Positions 1 to 7,201 of a DNA stretch of 64,000 bases are shown piece by piece. Position 1 is the first letter of the stretch. The number at the start of each line of letters is the position of its first letter. This stretch comes from Marinirhabdus gelatinilytica (GTDB taxonomy: Bacteria; Bacteroidota; Bacteroidia; Flavobacteriales; Flavobacteriaceae). The DNA lies in NCBI RefSeq assembly GCF_003353425.1, contig NZ_QRAO01000002.1, positions 234,496-298,495 on the forward strand, in the 5' to 3' direction. The notes below the pieces were generated by a model that worked only from the letters and a program-made list of their open reading frames with translations, did not search any database and was not told the DNA's origin. The translations under genes were made by a program, and so were the position numbers.

Positions 1-1
1 A

Positions 2-499
2 ATCATTGGTTAATGTTTTTGCCTTTGCGCTCGCCCTCAATCCCTGAAGGGATGTCCACGCTCAATTGGGCATTAATAATACTTTTAATGGTTTCATAAT
101 CATTTAAAACTTGCTCATTCAAAAACCTTAATTCTAAAATTCCCAAGGTTTTTAGATAGTCCGTTCTCTCTAAATCCTTTTCTTTTTGTTCCTTTTGTAA
201 ATGATAGCCTCCGTCTATTTCTATAGACAGTCTTAATCTATGGCAATAAAAATCCAAAACATATCCAGCAATGGGATGTTGCCTTCTAAATTTAAAGCCC
301 ATTGGTTTGATTTTTAGATATTCCCAAAGTTTCTTTTCAGTTTCGGTCATACTATCCCTTAGCCTTGCGGCATTTCTAAAAACTTTTGGTGTAGCCCCAT
401 CGTGCATTCCTGATATTTTAAGAGGGTCTTTTTTCATCTAAGAGGGTCTTTAGAAAACCCACCCTTTAGGGATGGGGCAAGGTTTTCGGCAATCAATAT
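2..499. repeat. Cassette repeat, copy 1 (partner 1394-1891)
   Basis: By eye this 498-bp stretch is identical to 1394-1891 at a constant offset of 1392. It covers the whole DUF559 gene plus the cassette tail and the last codons (ILIA) of the truncated DUF6090 fragment. Base 1 and base 500 differ from their partners. Short palindromes lie near both ends: ATCCCTGAAGGGAT at 40-53 and CCCTTTAGGG at 462-471. A 12-bp direct repeat AAGAGGGTCTTT occurs at 420-431 and 440-451, flanking the DUF559 start codon. Confidence 0.85.
3..437 (-). CDS. DUF559 endonuclease-domain protein, cassette copy 1
   Basis: A 144-residue protein of the DUF559 family, a compact nuclease-like fold related to Vsr and other PD-(D/E)XK enzymes. 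The family signature is visible at about residues 30-115: TETEKKLWEYLK, then FKFRRQHPIAGYVLDFYC, then LSIEIDGGYH, which carries the acidic residues expected of the active site. The protein sequence is identical to the gene at 1395-1829. Its ATG overlaps the stop of the 56-codon fragment upstream, and its TGA overlaps the ATG of a further DUF6090 gene that leaves the window at base 1 (ATGATT reads on the minus strand from base 6). The first codons (MKKDPLK) echo the last codons of the fragment (SKDPLR) because a 12-bp direct repeat spans the junction. Substrate and biological role are unknown; a mobility or repair function is inference only. Confidence 0.85.
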   Translation of the reverse strand: MKKDPLKISGMHDGATPKVFRNAARLRDSMTETEKKLWEYLKIKPMGFKFRRQHPIAGYVLDFYCHRLRLSIEIDGGYHLQKEQKEKDLERTDYLKTLGILELRFLNEQVLNDYETIKSIINAQLSVDIPSGIEGERKGKNINQ

Positions 500-604
500 T
501 CCAATCACCACAAGGATGATTTCGCCTATGGCGTAGAGCAGGTATTTCGAGAAACGATTTTCTCGTATCAAACGTTGGCGGATATGTCGGAAGAATTTAA
601 TCAT
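434..604 (-). CDS. Truncated DUF6090 N-terminal fragment fused to cassette tail (copy 1)
   Basis: A 56-codon reading frame. The first 39 residues are the standard DUF6090 N-terminus (MIKFFRHIRQRL, then a membrane segment ending VVIGILIA). After GILIA the normal LQINNWNE is replaced by the cassette-encoded tail ENLAPSLKGGFSKDPLR and a stop. It starts inside the stop of the DUF6090 gene at 601-1398 (ATGA) and ends inside the start of the DUF559 gene. It could be a leader that couples translation, a small membrane peptide, or plain debris from recombination. Two such fragments of the same length exist in the window, which argues against random decay. Confidence 0.6.
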   Translation of the reverse strand: MIKFFRHIRQRLIRENRFSKYLLYAIGEIILVVIGILIAENLAPSLKGGFSKDPLR

Positions 605-1398
605 TGTCGTTTGTTTATTTCACTTGTAATAAGTTGTGTGAGTTCTTCAACCTCTTCTTCTAATTTTTTGAAATAGGGCAATTGTCTATGATAATTGTCA
701 GCAAATACATCAAAATTATTTATAAACTCCTTGTTGTTGATAATTCCTAGCATGGATTGCCCCATAGACTGCATGGCATTTTGAATTTCTTCTTCAGTGA
801 ATTGAATATCCACGTATTCTGCGAAATTTGGGTCAATGGGTTTAAAATCCTTTATATTGTAATGGGATTGTGTTGTCTCCATTAACCTATTATGTGTTGA
901 AGCGCTCGTATTATCCCAATTTTTAATGCTGGAATAATTATTATTAAGAGCAATTAATTTGCTCTTAATGGTATCATTTTTAATTACATTGAGGTTGCCA
1001 CTGCTCAACAACTCTGTAAATGTATCTTGATTTGGGTTGATGCTATTCCATGTCATGGCAGTTTTCATATCTCCTGCAAGCTTCATGAAATTTATAGTGT
1101 CTTTACGCTTGTTAAAGTTAATTGCAATGGTATTTTGAATGTATTGCACCTGCTTTTTACGAGTATCATGAGTGTTCTGCCATAACAGTTTATCTTTTTC
1201 TAAATCGTTTACCAGACGTTTTAAATAGCCAATCTCAATAGCATCTTGCTTGCGTTCTTCATTCCAATTATTAATCTGTAATGCAATTAAAATACCAATC
1301 ACCACAAGGATGATTTCACCTATGGCGTAGAGCAGGTATTTTGAAAATCGATTTTCGATTACTAATCTTTGACGTATATGGCGGAAGAATTTTATCAT
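601..1398 (-). CDS. DUF6090 family protein
   Basis: A 265-residue protein of unknown function. The N-terminal ~52 residues are the conserved DUF6090 module: a basic amphipathic stretch (MIKFFRHIRQRL), one membrane segment around residues 24-39 and the signature ALQINNWNE. The remaining ~210 residues are mostly helical and hydrophilic, and share little with the paralogue at 1993-2802. The single N-terminal anchor predicts a membrane-tethered soluble domain; its orientation cannot be read from sequence. The ATG overlaps the stop of the upstream DUF559 gene (ATGA), and the stop overlaps the start of the next fragment, so the gene is embedded in a translationally coupled chain. Its first 86 bases are identical to those of the fragment at 1826-1996. 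Confidence 0.85.
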   Translation of the reverse strand: MIKFFRHIRQRLVIENRFSKYLLYAIGEIILVVIGILIALQINNWNEERKQDAIEIGYLKRLVNDLEKDKLLWQNTHDTRKKQVQYIQNTIAINFNKRKDTINFMKLAGDMKTAMTWNSINPNQDTFTELLSSGNLNVIKNDTIKSKLIALNNNYSSIKNWDNTSASTHNRLMETTQSHYNIKDFKPIDPNFAEYVDIQFTEEEIQNAMQSMGQSMLGIINNKEFINNFDVFADNYHRQLPYFKKLEEEVEELTQLITSEINKRQ

Positions 1399-1403
1399 TG
1401 GTT
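1313..1403. repeat. 91-bp direct repeat flanking cassette copy 2 (partner 1911-2001)
   Basis: The downstream member of the pair, lying at the start of the DUF6090 gene at 601-1398. After GGTGAAAT the two copies diverge (CATCCTTGTGG here, TGTTCTTGTGG in the fragment), although the encoded peptide stays almost the same. Confidence 0.75.
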
Positions 1404-1891
1404 AATGTTTTTGCCTTTGCGCTCGCCCTCAATCCCTGAAGGGATGTCCACGCTCAATTGGGCATTAATAATACTTTTAATGGTTTCATAATCATTTAAA
1501 ACTTGCTCATTCAAAAACCTTAATTCTAAAATTCCCAAGGTTTTTAGATAGTCCGTTCTCTCTAAATCCTTTTCTTTTTGTTCCTTTTGTAAATGATAGC
1601 CTCCGTCTATTTCTATAGACAGTCTTAATCTATGGCAATAAAAATCCAAAACATATCCAGCAATGGGATGTTGCCTTCTAAATTTAAAGCCCATTGGTTT
1701 GATTTTTAGATATTCCCAAAGTTTCTTTTCAGTTTCGGTCATACTATCCCTTAGCCTTGCGGCATTTCTAAAAACTTTTGGTGTAGCCCCATCGTGCATT
1801 CCTGATATTTTAAGAGGGTCTTTTTTCATCTAAGAGGGTCTTTAGAAAACCCACCCTTTAGGGATGGGGCAAGGTTTTCGGCAATCAATAT
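1394..1891. repeat. Cassette repeat, copy 2 (partner 2-499)
   Basis: Second copy of the 498-bp identical block. On both sides identity gives way at once to DUF6090 coding sequence that differs between the two loci. The start-to-start distance across a cassette (fragment ATG to next DUF6090 ATG) is 598 bp in both places: 1996 to 1398 and 604 to 6. Confidence 0.85.
1395..1829 (-). CDS. DUF559 endonuclease-domain protein, cassette copy 2
   Basis: Identical in protein sequence to the copy at 3-437 (144 residues), with the same DUF559 motifs DFYC and IEIDGGYH. Identity extends to the surrounding DNA from 1394 to 1891, by visual alignment with 2-499, and then stops abruptly inside the fused DUF6090 fragment. 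The gene begins within the stop of the 56-codon fragment and its own TGA overlaps the ATG of the DUF6090 gene at 601-1398. Conservation of an intact reading frame in both copies suggests the protein is either functional or very recently duplicated. The catalytic target is not known. Confidence 0.85.
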   Translation of the reverse strand: MKKDPLKISGMHDGATPKVFRNAARLRDSMTETEKKLWEYLKIKPMGFKFRRQHPIAGYVLDFYCHRLRLSIEIDGGYHLQKEQKEKDLERTDYLKTLGILELRFLNEQVLNDYETIKSIINAQLSVDIPSGIEGERKGKNINQ

Positions 1892-1996
1892 CCCAATAAC
1901 CACAAGAACAATTTCACCTATGGCGTAGAGCAGGTATTTTGAAAATCGATTTTCGATTACTAATCTTTGACGTATATGGCGGAAGAATTTTATCAT
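1826..1996 (-). CDS. Truncated DUF6090 N-terminal fragment fused to cassette tail (copy 2)
   Basis: A 56-codon frame of the same design and length as the one at 434-604: DUF6090 N-terminus up to GILIA, then the tail ENLAPSLKGGFSKDPLR. In the DUF6090 part it differs from copy 1 at several positions (for example RLVIEN against RLIREN) but matches the downstream DUF6090 gene at 601-1398 for its first 86 bases. The fragment therefore resembles its own downstream neighbour more than it resembles the other fragment. Start overlaps the stop of the DUF6090 gene at 1993-2802; stop overlaps the DUF559 start. Confidence 0.6.
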   Translation of the reverse strand: MIKFFRHIRQRLVIENRFSKYLLYAIGEIVLVVIGILIAENLAPSLKGGFSKDPLR

Positions 1997-2001
1997 TGGT
2001 T
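1911..2001. repeat. 91-bp direct repeat flanking cassette copy 2 (partner 1313-1403)
   Basis: Minus-strand sequence starting AACCAATGATAAAATTC is the same here and at 1313-1403 for about 91 bases, covering the 5' end of the DUF6090 reading frame. One copy precedes the cassette (in the fragment) and one follows it (in the full gene). Recombination between the two would remove exactly 598 bp and leave two DUF6090 genes joined by an ATGA overlap. Confidence 0.75.
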
Positions 2002-2802
2002 TTCAGCTATTTCCGAAGTAATTAAATCTATTATTTCTTGGGTTTTATTCCTAACACCAATGGACTGTTCATTAGTGTAAGGTGTCATACCAAGTAATCG
2101 AGTGATATGATCTTCAAAATCAGGATGGTTTAAAAGATTTTCGAAATTAGCCTTTGGTACCAGATTTTTTAATTCTGAAAAATCACTAAGACTTTTACCA
2201 ATGGTGAATCTGGCCCTTAATTCTTCATCAAATAAAAAATTAGTAATGAAGCCTCCTATTTGATACTGATCAATTAAAAAAGCGTAAAATTCTTCTTCGG
2301 TAAACCTAAAAATGTTCAATTCTTCTTCATTGAGCTCCTTTAAAAAACTCGAATATGAAGATATTCTGTTCCGTAAAGTAGCGTTTTCTATTAAATATAA
2401 TTTACCTGCATTTATCAACTCATTGCTTACACCTAACTGTGGGTCAAAGGTTGGTCTCATTGTTGCACGTGAAAGATGATAATCTATACTATCTGTTGTA
2501 ATATTTTTAGGGCGTTTATGGATGTAATTTAAAAGGGTAATGCACGATTTAATAACATCATTTCTAAGGCTGATTTTACTTTCTATTTGCTGCAAGTTAC
2601 TTTCATATTCTGCCAATAACTGCGTTAGTATAAGTTGTTCTTGTTGGTCGTTTTTTTTATTCTCATTCCAATTGTTAATCTGTAAAGCAATAAGGATCCC
2701 AATTACTACAAGGATGATTTCACCTATAGCGTAGAGTAGGTATTTACTGAATTTGTTTTCAGAAAGTAAACGTTGTCTTATCCTTCGGAAGAATTTTATC
2801 AT
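1993..2802 (-). CDS. DUF6090 family protein
   Basis: A 269-residue protein of unknown function with the usual DUF6090 N-terminus (MIKFFRRIRQRLLSENKFSK, membrane segment to about residue 39, then LQINNWNE). An in-frame start seven codons upstream (2823) exists, but the start at 2802 matches the N-terminus of the paralogues. The C-terminal ~215 residues differ from the neighbour at 601-1398 apart from scattered positions; they are rich in acidic and aromatic residues and look alpha-helical. Four bases separate this start from the stop of the 51-codon remnant upstream, so translation may be coupled. It is the first full-length member of the array in transcription order. Confidence 0.85.
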   Translation of the reverse strand: MIKFFRRIRQRLLSENKFSKYLLYAIGEIILVVIGILIALQINNWNENKKNDQQEQLILTQLLAEYESNLQQIESKISLRNDVIKSCITLLNYIHKRPKNITTDSIDYHLSRATMRPTFDPQLGVSNELINAGKLYLIENATLRNRISSYSSFLKELNEEELNIFRFTEEEFYAFLIDQYQIGGFITNFLFDEELRARFTIGKSLSDFSELKNLVPKANFENLLNHPDFEDHITRLLGMTPYTNEQSIGVRNKTQEIIDLITSEIAENQ

Positions 2803-2806
2803 ACTA

Positions 2807-2962
2807 TCAGCACATTTTTGCAAGCTGTTCGTAAACAGGCTTCATCTTGTTCAAAATTAGTTTTGAAGTATTTGGCAACACCTGCGATAGGCTGTCTATA
2901 GTGTATTGTTGGGCTACAAGTATGTAGTATGGGAGCAAGGCCATAATGGTCCCAGTTTTCAT
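2807..2962 (-). pseudogene. 51-codon N-terminal remnant ahead of the DUF6090 array
   Basis: A short frame starting MKTGTIMALLPYYILVAQ, which looks like a signal peptide, followed by QYTIDSLSQVLPNTSK and a stop. The DSLxQVLP pattern is typical of the mature start of Bacteroidota TPR-type sensor proteins, and nothing of the rest of such a protein follows, so I read it as the 5' stub of a deleted gene. It ends four bases before the first DUF6090 start and may now act only as a leader supplying promoter and translation to the array. The family assignment is inference from a short segment. Confidence 0.4.
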
Positions 2963-3165
2963 GGTGAGGCTGGTTTTTGTTGCTTTGTAATATTTTGTTT
3001 TTCAGTGATATAAATGTAGGCTATTATTTTTTAACGAGAAATACGTGTTTATACTTATAGCTTTTCAACGGAATTCAAAATTGAAATCCAGGCCGAAATG
3101 GAACGTTGGTTTCAAAACCTAAAAGCCTGCAATGCCAACTGTTACTGTAAACCGTATTCAAATTA

Positions 3166-3205
3166 TGACACCCTGTCAGTCTCTTTCCCTTGGCACATTC
3201 CTTGA
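3166..3205 (+). promoter_or_regulatory. Palindrome plus sigma-54-like promoter upstream of dnaK
   Basis: TGACA-CCC-TGTCA (3166-3178) is a perfect palindrome. Thirteen bases on, TGGCACATTCCTTGA (3191-3205) fits the -24/-12 pattern TGGCAC-N5-TTGC recognised by sigma-54, except that the final C is A. The site is 53-67 bp before the dnaK start. A stress-responsive promoter is the natural reading, but whether sigma-54 really uses it is inference. Confidence 0.4.
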
Positions 3206-3257
3206 CTATTAGTAAGCGTATTACAAAAAAGAATTTAAAATTTATAACACTAATAAT

Positions 3258-5180
3258 ATGAGTAAAATAATTGGAATCGACTTAGGGACAACCAACTCTT
3301 GCGTTTCGGTAATGGAAGGTAGCGAGCCAACGGTAATCCCTAACGCCGAAGGAAAAAGAACAACGCCCTCCGTAATTGCATTTGTAGAAGGAGGAGAAAT
3401 TAAAGTAGGAGATCCTGCAAAGCGCCAGGCCGTGACCAACCCAACAAAAACGGTTGCGAGTATCAAGCGTTTTATGGGGAACAAATTCTCTGAAAGTAAA
3501 AAAGAAGCAGATCGCGCTGCCTATAAAGTGGTAAAAGGTGAAAACGATACCGCCCGTGTAGATATTGACGGCCGTATGTACACCCCACAGGAATTGAGTG
3601 CGATGATCCTTCAGAAAATGAAGAAAACAGCCGAGGATTACCTGGGTCAAGATGTATCCCGTGCCGTAATTACGGTACCTGCGTACTTTAACGATAGCCA
3701 GAGACAAGCAACCAAGGAAGCTGGTGAGATCGCTGGGTTAAAGGTAGAACGTATAATCAACGAGCCTACCGCAGCAGCATTGGCTTATGGTCTTGACAAG
3801 AAAAGTACAGACCAAAAAATAGTGGTATTCGACTTTGGTGGTGGTACGCACGATGTATCGATCCTTGAATTGGGAGACGGTGTATTTGAAGTATTGGCTA
3901 CCGATGGTGACACACACTTGGGTGGTGACGATGTAGATGAAAAGATCATCGACTGGTTGGCAGACGAGTTCCAGAAGGAAGAGGACATGGATCTTCGTAA
4001 GGACCCTATGGCACTACAGCGTTTGAAGGAAGCAGCCGAAAAAGCAAAAATCGAGCTTTCATCTTCTGCACAAACTGAAATCAACTTACCTTACGTTACG
4101 GCTACCGCTAGCGGACCGAAGCACTTGGTAAAAACATTGACACGCTCAAAATTTGAGCAATTGATAGACGACTTGGTAAAAAGAACCATCGCACCTTGCG
4201 AAAAAGCACTGAAAGCTGCTGGATTGAGCAAGAGCGATATAGATGAGATCATCCTTGTGGGTGGTTCCACACGTATTCCTGCCGTACAGGAAGCCGTAGA
4301 GAAGTTCTTTGGTAAAGCACCAAGTAAAGGTGTGAACCCGGACGAGGTAGTGGCTATTGGAGCAGCTATCCAAGGAGGAGTCCTCACTGGAGATGTTAAG
4401 GATGTATTGTTGCTGGACGTAACACCACTTTCTTTAGGTATTGAAACTATGGGTGGCGTAATGACCAAACTTATTGAGGCCAACACTACCATCCCTACCA
4501 AGAAAAGCCAGGTATTCTCCACAGCGGCCGATAATCAGCCAAGTGTAGAGATTCACGTACTGCAAGGAGAACGCCCAATGGCGAACGATAACAAAACAAT
4601 AGGTCGTTTCCACTTGGACGGGATCCCACCAGCACAACGTGGTGTACCACAGATAGAGGTAACGTTCGATATTGATGCCAACGGTATCATTAAAGTAAGT
4701 GCCGAGGATAAGGCAACCGGTAAGAAGCAGGATATCCGTATCGAGGCATCTTCTGGATTGACCGAAGAGGAAATCCAAAAAATGAAGCAAGAAGCCGAAG
4801 CAAATGCTGAAACTGATAAGAAGGCAAAGGAAACAGCCGATAAGATCAACGAGGCAGACGGGATGATTTTCCAGACCGAGAAATTGCTGAAGGAATCTGG
4901 CGATAAGTTATCTGAAGATAACAAGACCAAGATCGAAGGCGCTCTTGAAGAATTGAAGAAAGCTTACGAAACCAGAGAGATCGAGAAGATCCAACCCGCG
5001 TTGGATAACATCAACGAAATCTGGAAGACTGCGAGCGAAGAGATCTATAAGGCACAAGCCGAAGCTCAAGGACAACAGGGAGCTCCAACAGGAGAGCCCA
5101 CTGCCGATGCAGACAACGCAACAGAAGGCAATAATGAAGGAGCCGATGTTGAGGACGTAGACTTCGAAGAAGTCAAGTAG
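3258..5180 (+). CDS. dnaK: Chaperone DnaK (Hsp70)
   Basis: A 640-residue Hsp70 of normal bacterial length. The ATP-binding domain opens with [18 protein letters not shown]; the phosphate-2 region reads [18 protein letters not shown], where His replaces the usual Phe, a variant I associate with flavobacterial DnaK; the adenosine motif is [13 protein letters not shown]. The substrate-binding beta domain covers roughly residues 385-505 and the helical lid follows. The C-terminal tail is Gln/Gly/Ala-rich and ends in acidic [11 protein letters not shown], as expected for DnaK. It folds nascent and stressed proteins in the cytoplasm with DnaJ and GrpE; neither partner is in the window, so the gene stands alone here. 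The ATG follows an AT-rich leader, and a strong hairpin terminator lies about 100 bp after the stop. Confidence 0.98.
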   Translation: MSKIIGIDLGTTNSCVSVMEGSEPTVIPNAEGKRTTPSVIAFVEGGEIKVGDPAKRQAVTNPTKTVASIKRFMGNKFSESKKEADRAAYKVVKGENDTARVDIDGRMYTPQELSAMILQKMKKTAEDYLGQDVSRAVITVPAYFNDSQRQATKEAGEIAGLKVERIINEPTAAALAYGLDKKSTDQKIVVFDFGGGTHDVSILELGDGVFEVLATDGDTHLGGDDVDEKIIDWLADEFQKEEDMDLRKDPMALQRLKEAAEKAKIELSSSAQTEINLPYVTATASGPKHLVKTLTRSKFEQLIDDLVKRTIAPCEKALKAAGLSKSDIDEIILVGGSTRIPAVQEAVEKFFGKAPSKGVNPDEVVAIGAAIQGGVLTGDVKDVLLLDVTPLSLGIETMGGVMTKLIEANTTIPTKKSQVFSTAADNQPSVEIHVLQGERPMANDNKTIGRFHLDGIPPAQRGVPQIEVTFDIDANGIIKVSAEDKATGKKQDIRIEASSGLTEEEIQKMKQEAEANAETDKKAKETADKINEADGMIFQTEKLLKESGDKLSEDNKTKIEGALEELKKAYETREIEKIQPALDNINEIWKTASEEIYKAQAEAQGQQGAPTGEPTADADNATEGNNEGADVEDVDFEEVK

Positions 5181-5232
5181 CCTGTGCTAAGCGGAGTCGA
5201 AGCATAGATTTCGACGAAGTAAAATAACGGTT

Positions 5233-5258
5233 GTCATTCCGAGCCTAGCGAGGAATCT
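5233..5258. repeat. Dispersed intergenic repeat fragment
   Basis: GTCATTCCGAG followed by CCTAGCGAGGAATCT. Sequences of this kind (GTCATTCCGAGCnTAGCGAGGAATCT) occur widely between genes in Bacteroidota and related genomes. Only one copy is present in the window, so the call rests on recognition of the motif. Confidence 0.45.
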
Positions 5259-5280
5259 TCAATCCTATATTTAGAAGTTA

Positions 5281-5313
5281 AATCCCACAACTGTTTAAGT
5301 TGTGGGATTTTTT
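5281..5313 (+). terminator. Rho-independent terminator of dnaK
   Basis: A perfect 12-bp stem (AATCCCACAACT with AGTTGTGGGATT), a five-base loop GTTTA and a run of T. Nothing else between dnaK and the next gene needs a terminator. Confidence 0.85.
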
Positions 5314-5491
5314 GTTAGAATAGCTCACCTAACCTTAAAATAAAATAGGTAGGTTGCCTAAGGGCAATAGCATTTTATATTGTTTAAAAATTATAGTGGA
5401 AATGCAATTAAAGCCAGCTATATAAACAAAAGGAAATCAATTATTCAGCTTCGGGATAATATGTTACATTTGGTATTCAAAATGCTTTTCT

Positions 5492-6343
5492 ATGGATAAT
5501 GCATCTACATATATTTTGGCAGGAGCGCTCATCATCATTATGTTGGGGATGGGGCTAAGCCTTAAGGTTGAGGACTTTAAGCGCATCGTTCTGTACCCAA
5601 AAGGAATCTTTATAGGACTTACCAACCAATTGATCTTTCTTCCGGTTATAGGTTTTTTAATTGCCACTCTTCTTCCCATGCAGCCAGAGATAGCAGTGGG
5701 GGTAATGATTCTGGCAGCTTGCCCCGGCGGACCTACTTCAAACTTAATTTCATTTATGGCAAAGGGTAACCTGGCGCTCTCGGTCTCTCTAACCGCATTG
5801 AGTAGTGTGATTACCATATTGACTATTCCGTTTATCGTTGTGTTTGCCTCTGAATACTTTGTAGGGGCAGAGGAGGTGGTGCAACTTAATATAGTACAGA
5901 CCATTGTGCAGATTTTTGTAATCGTGGTAATCCCCATTGCCATAGGGATGCTTATTAGGAGCGCAAAACCCGAGTTTGCCAATAAAATGGGTAAACCAGT
6001 ACGTATAGCCTCCGGTGTTGTATTGGCATTGATCATTATTGGACTGGTAATTAAGGAGCGTGCTAATTTTGTGACCTATCTCAAGCAAGCCGGGGTCGCT
6101 ACCTTTTTGCTGAATGTTTTAACAATGGCGTTGGGATATGCTTCTGCTAGGTTGTTTAAGTTGGCCAAAACTTCGGCTATATCAATTTCTATTGAGTCTG
6201 GGATACAAAATGGAACCTTGGCCATCACTATTGCTATTGTGATGTTACAAAATACTTCCTATGCCATTGCTCCGGCTGTATATAGCTTGCTAATGTTTAT
6301 TACTGGAGGGTTTGCTATCTATCTTTTCAACAGAAAGACGTAA
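5492..6343 (+). CDS. Bile acid:sodium symporter (BASS/SBF) family transporter
   Basis: A 283-residue multi-pass membrane protein with 9-10 hydrophobic segments. The family motif region is GVMILAACPGGPTSNLISFMAKGN at about residues 70-93 (CPGG-x-SN around the sodium sites), and a second typical segment SIESGIQNGTLAI lies near residue 228. BASS proteins co-transport organic anions or 2-keto acids with sodium across the inner membrane; the substrate cannot be told from sequence. The gene is single, with dnaK and its terminator upstream and a convergent LRR gene downstream. ATG at 5492 gives the expected N-terminus directly before the first membrane helix. Confidence 0.85.
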   Translation: MDNASTYILAGALIIIMLGMGLSLKVEDFKRIVLYPKGIFIGLTNQLIFLPVIGFLIATLLPMQPEIAVGVMILAACPGGPTSNLISFMAKGNLALSVSLTALSSVITILTIPFIVVFASEYFVGAEEVVQLNIVQTIVQIFVIVVIPIAIGMLIRSAKPEFANKMGKPVRIASGVVLALIIIGLVIKERANFVTYLKQAGVATFLLNVLTMALGYASARLFKLAKTSAISISIESGIQNGTLAITIAIVMLQNTSYAIAPAVYSLLMFITGGFAIYLFNRKT

Positions 6344-6368
6344 AAAAAGGACCTGTATATACAGATCC
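6342..6368 (-). terminator. Hairpin terminator of the LRR gene
   Basis: On the minus strand GGATCTGTATATACAGGTCC forms a 9-bp stem with one mismatch and is followed by seven T. It overlaps the stop codon of the convergent transporter gene and may serve both directions. Confidence 0.55.
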
Positions 6369-6395
6369 TGGTTACATCAAACTATTTAATAAAAA

Positions 6396-7103
6396 TTAAT
6401 TGTCGTCTTCGCTGGTTTCTATGGCGATTACTGTTTTTGCAGAGGGTACGATACTGCTTTTCTGTAAATCTAGAGTTCCAGAATTAGACATCAATACCAT
6501 TGAGAAAATTTCAGTATTGGTAAACTTGTTTTCAGCAATCATCAATTCTTTTAAGTTACTGTTGTTGGCAAGTTGTACGGGTAATGCACCCACAAGTTGA
6601 TTGTCGAACACATTAAATACTTCCAGTGCTGTTAAGTTGTTTATTTCGGAAGGTACATTTCCGGAAAGTTGGTTGCTGCTCAAGTGCAACTGCTTTAGGT
6701 TGGTTAGGTTTCCTACACTGCTTGGGATCTCTCCCACTAGTGCGTTACCGTTTAAGGCCAAGGTTTGTAGGTTTTTAAGGTTTCCAATAGTTGTAGGTAA
6801 ATTTCCCTCAATTTTGTTGAAAGAAAGCTCTAGCGTCCTTAAATGGGTTAAATTTCCTATAGAAGCCGGAAGCTCTCCATTAAGGTTGTTGAAAAGAAGA
6901 CTGATTCCTGTAACCCTGTCATTTTCTACCGTAATCCCTTGCCAATTGGTTACTGGTGTATTAAGGTCCCAAGATTGTATCCATTGATCGCCCTGCGTTG
7001 CTACATACAAATCCAGCAAGGCCTCTTTTTCTGCTTCGCTTACATTGGCAGTGGCTATAACAGTAAAAAAAAGGAAAAATGAGGTTATTAAAGTTGATTT
7101 CAT
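6396..7103 (-). CDS. Secreted leucine-rich repeat protein
   Basis: A 235-residue exported protein: signal peptide MKSTLITSFFLFFTVIATA, then an LRR N-terminal cap (EKEALLDLYVATQGDQW, residues ~24-40) and about six plant-type repeats of 23-24 residues with the pattern LxxLxLsxNxLxGxIPxxIGNL (for example LRTLELSFNKIEGNLP). The C-terminal ~30 residues lack the repeat, and no C-terminal type IX sorting domain is visible, so it is probably periplasmic or anchored through partners. Such proteins mediate protein-protein contact; no specific role can be read. It follows the alpha/beta hydrolase on the same strand, with a strong terminator between them, so it is likely transcribed separately. Confidence 0.8.
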   Translation of the reverse strand: MKSTLITSFFLFFTVIATANVSEAEKEALLDLYVATQGDQWIQSWDLNTPVTNWQGITVENDRVTGISLLFNNLNGELPASIGNLTHLRTLELSFNKIEGNLPTTIGNLKNLQTLALNGNALVGEIPSSVGNLTNLKQLHLSSNQLSGNVPSEINNLTALEVFNVFDNQLVGALPVQLANNSNLKELMIAENKFTNTEIFSMVLMSNSGTLDLQKSSIVPSAKTVIAIETSEDDN

Positions 7104-7131
7104 CGGTTAGTTTTTACGATTATTCCTACAA

Positions 7132-7165
7132 GTTTAAGCAAAAAAAATCAATTTTTTGCTTAAAC
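7132..7165 (-). terminator. Rho-independent terminator of the hydrolase gene
   Basis: GTTTAAGCAAAAAA pairs perfectly with TTTTTTGCTTAAAC over 14 bp with a six-base loop. It lies between the hydrolase stop (7202) and the LRR start (7103) and carries its own T-run on the minus strand. Confidence 0.75.
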
Positions 7166-7201
7166 GTAAAAATAATCGATGAAATGCAGTTTTGTAAAAA
7201 T

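Larger units (their letters stand above)
5181..5491. other. Gene-free spacer between dnaK and the BASS transporter
   Basis: Holds two flavobacterial-type dispersed repeat fragments (around 5184-5204, CTAAGCGGAGTCGAAGCA, and 5233-5258), the dnaK terminator at 5281-5313 and an AT-rich stretch that presumably carries the promoter of the next gene. No coding sequence is recognisable. Confidence 0.6.

Noticed and set aside
2540-2734. 64-codon hydrophobic frame on the plus strand within the DUF6090 gene
   Set aside because: It is the reverse complement of the conserved DUF6090 membrane segment, a shadow of a real gene.
3098-3205. 35-codon plus-strand frame with three Cys (MERWFQNLKACNANCYC) before dnaK
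   Set aside because: It runs through the palindrome and the sigma-54-like element and shows no family match; the frame is more likely chance within regulatory DNA.
4091-4522. Long minus-strand frames inside dnaK and other strongly coding genes
   Set aside because: They are opposite-strand shadows caused by codon bias; none has a start context, a domain or a conserved neighbour.
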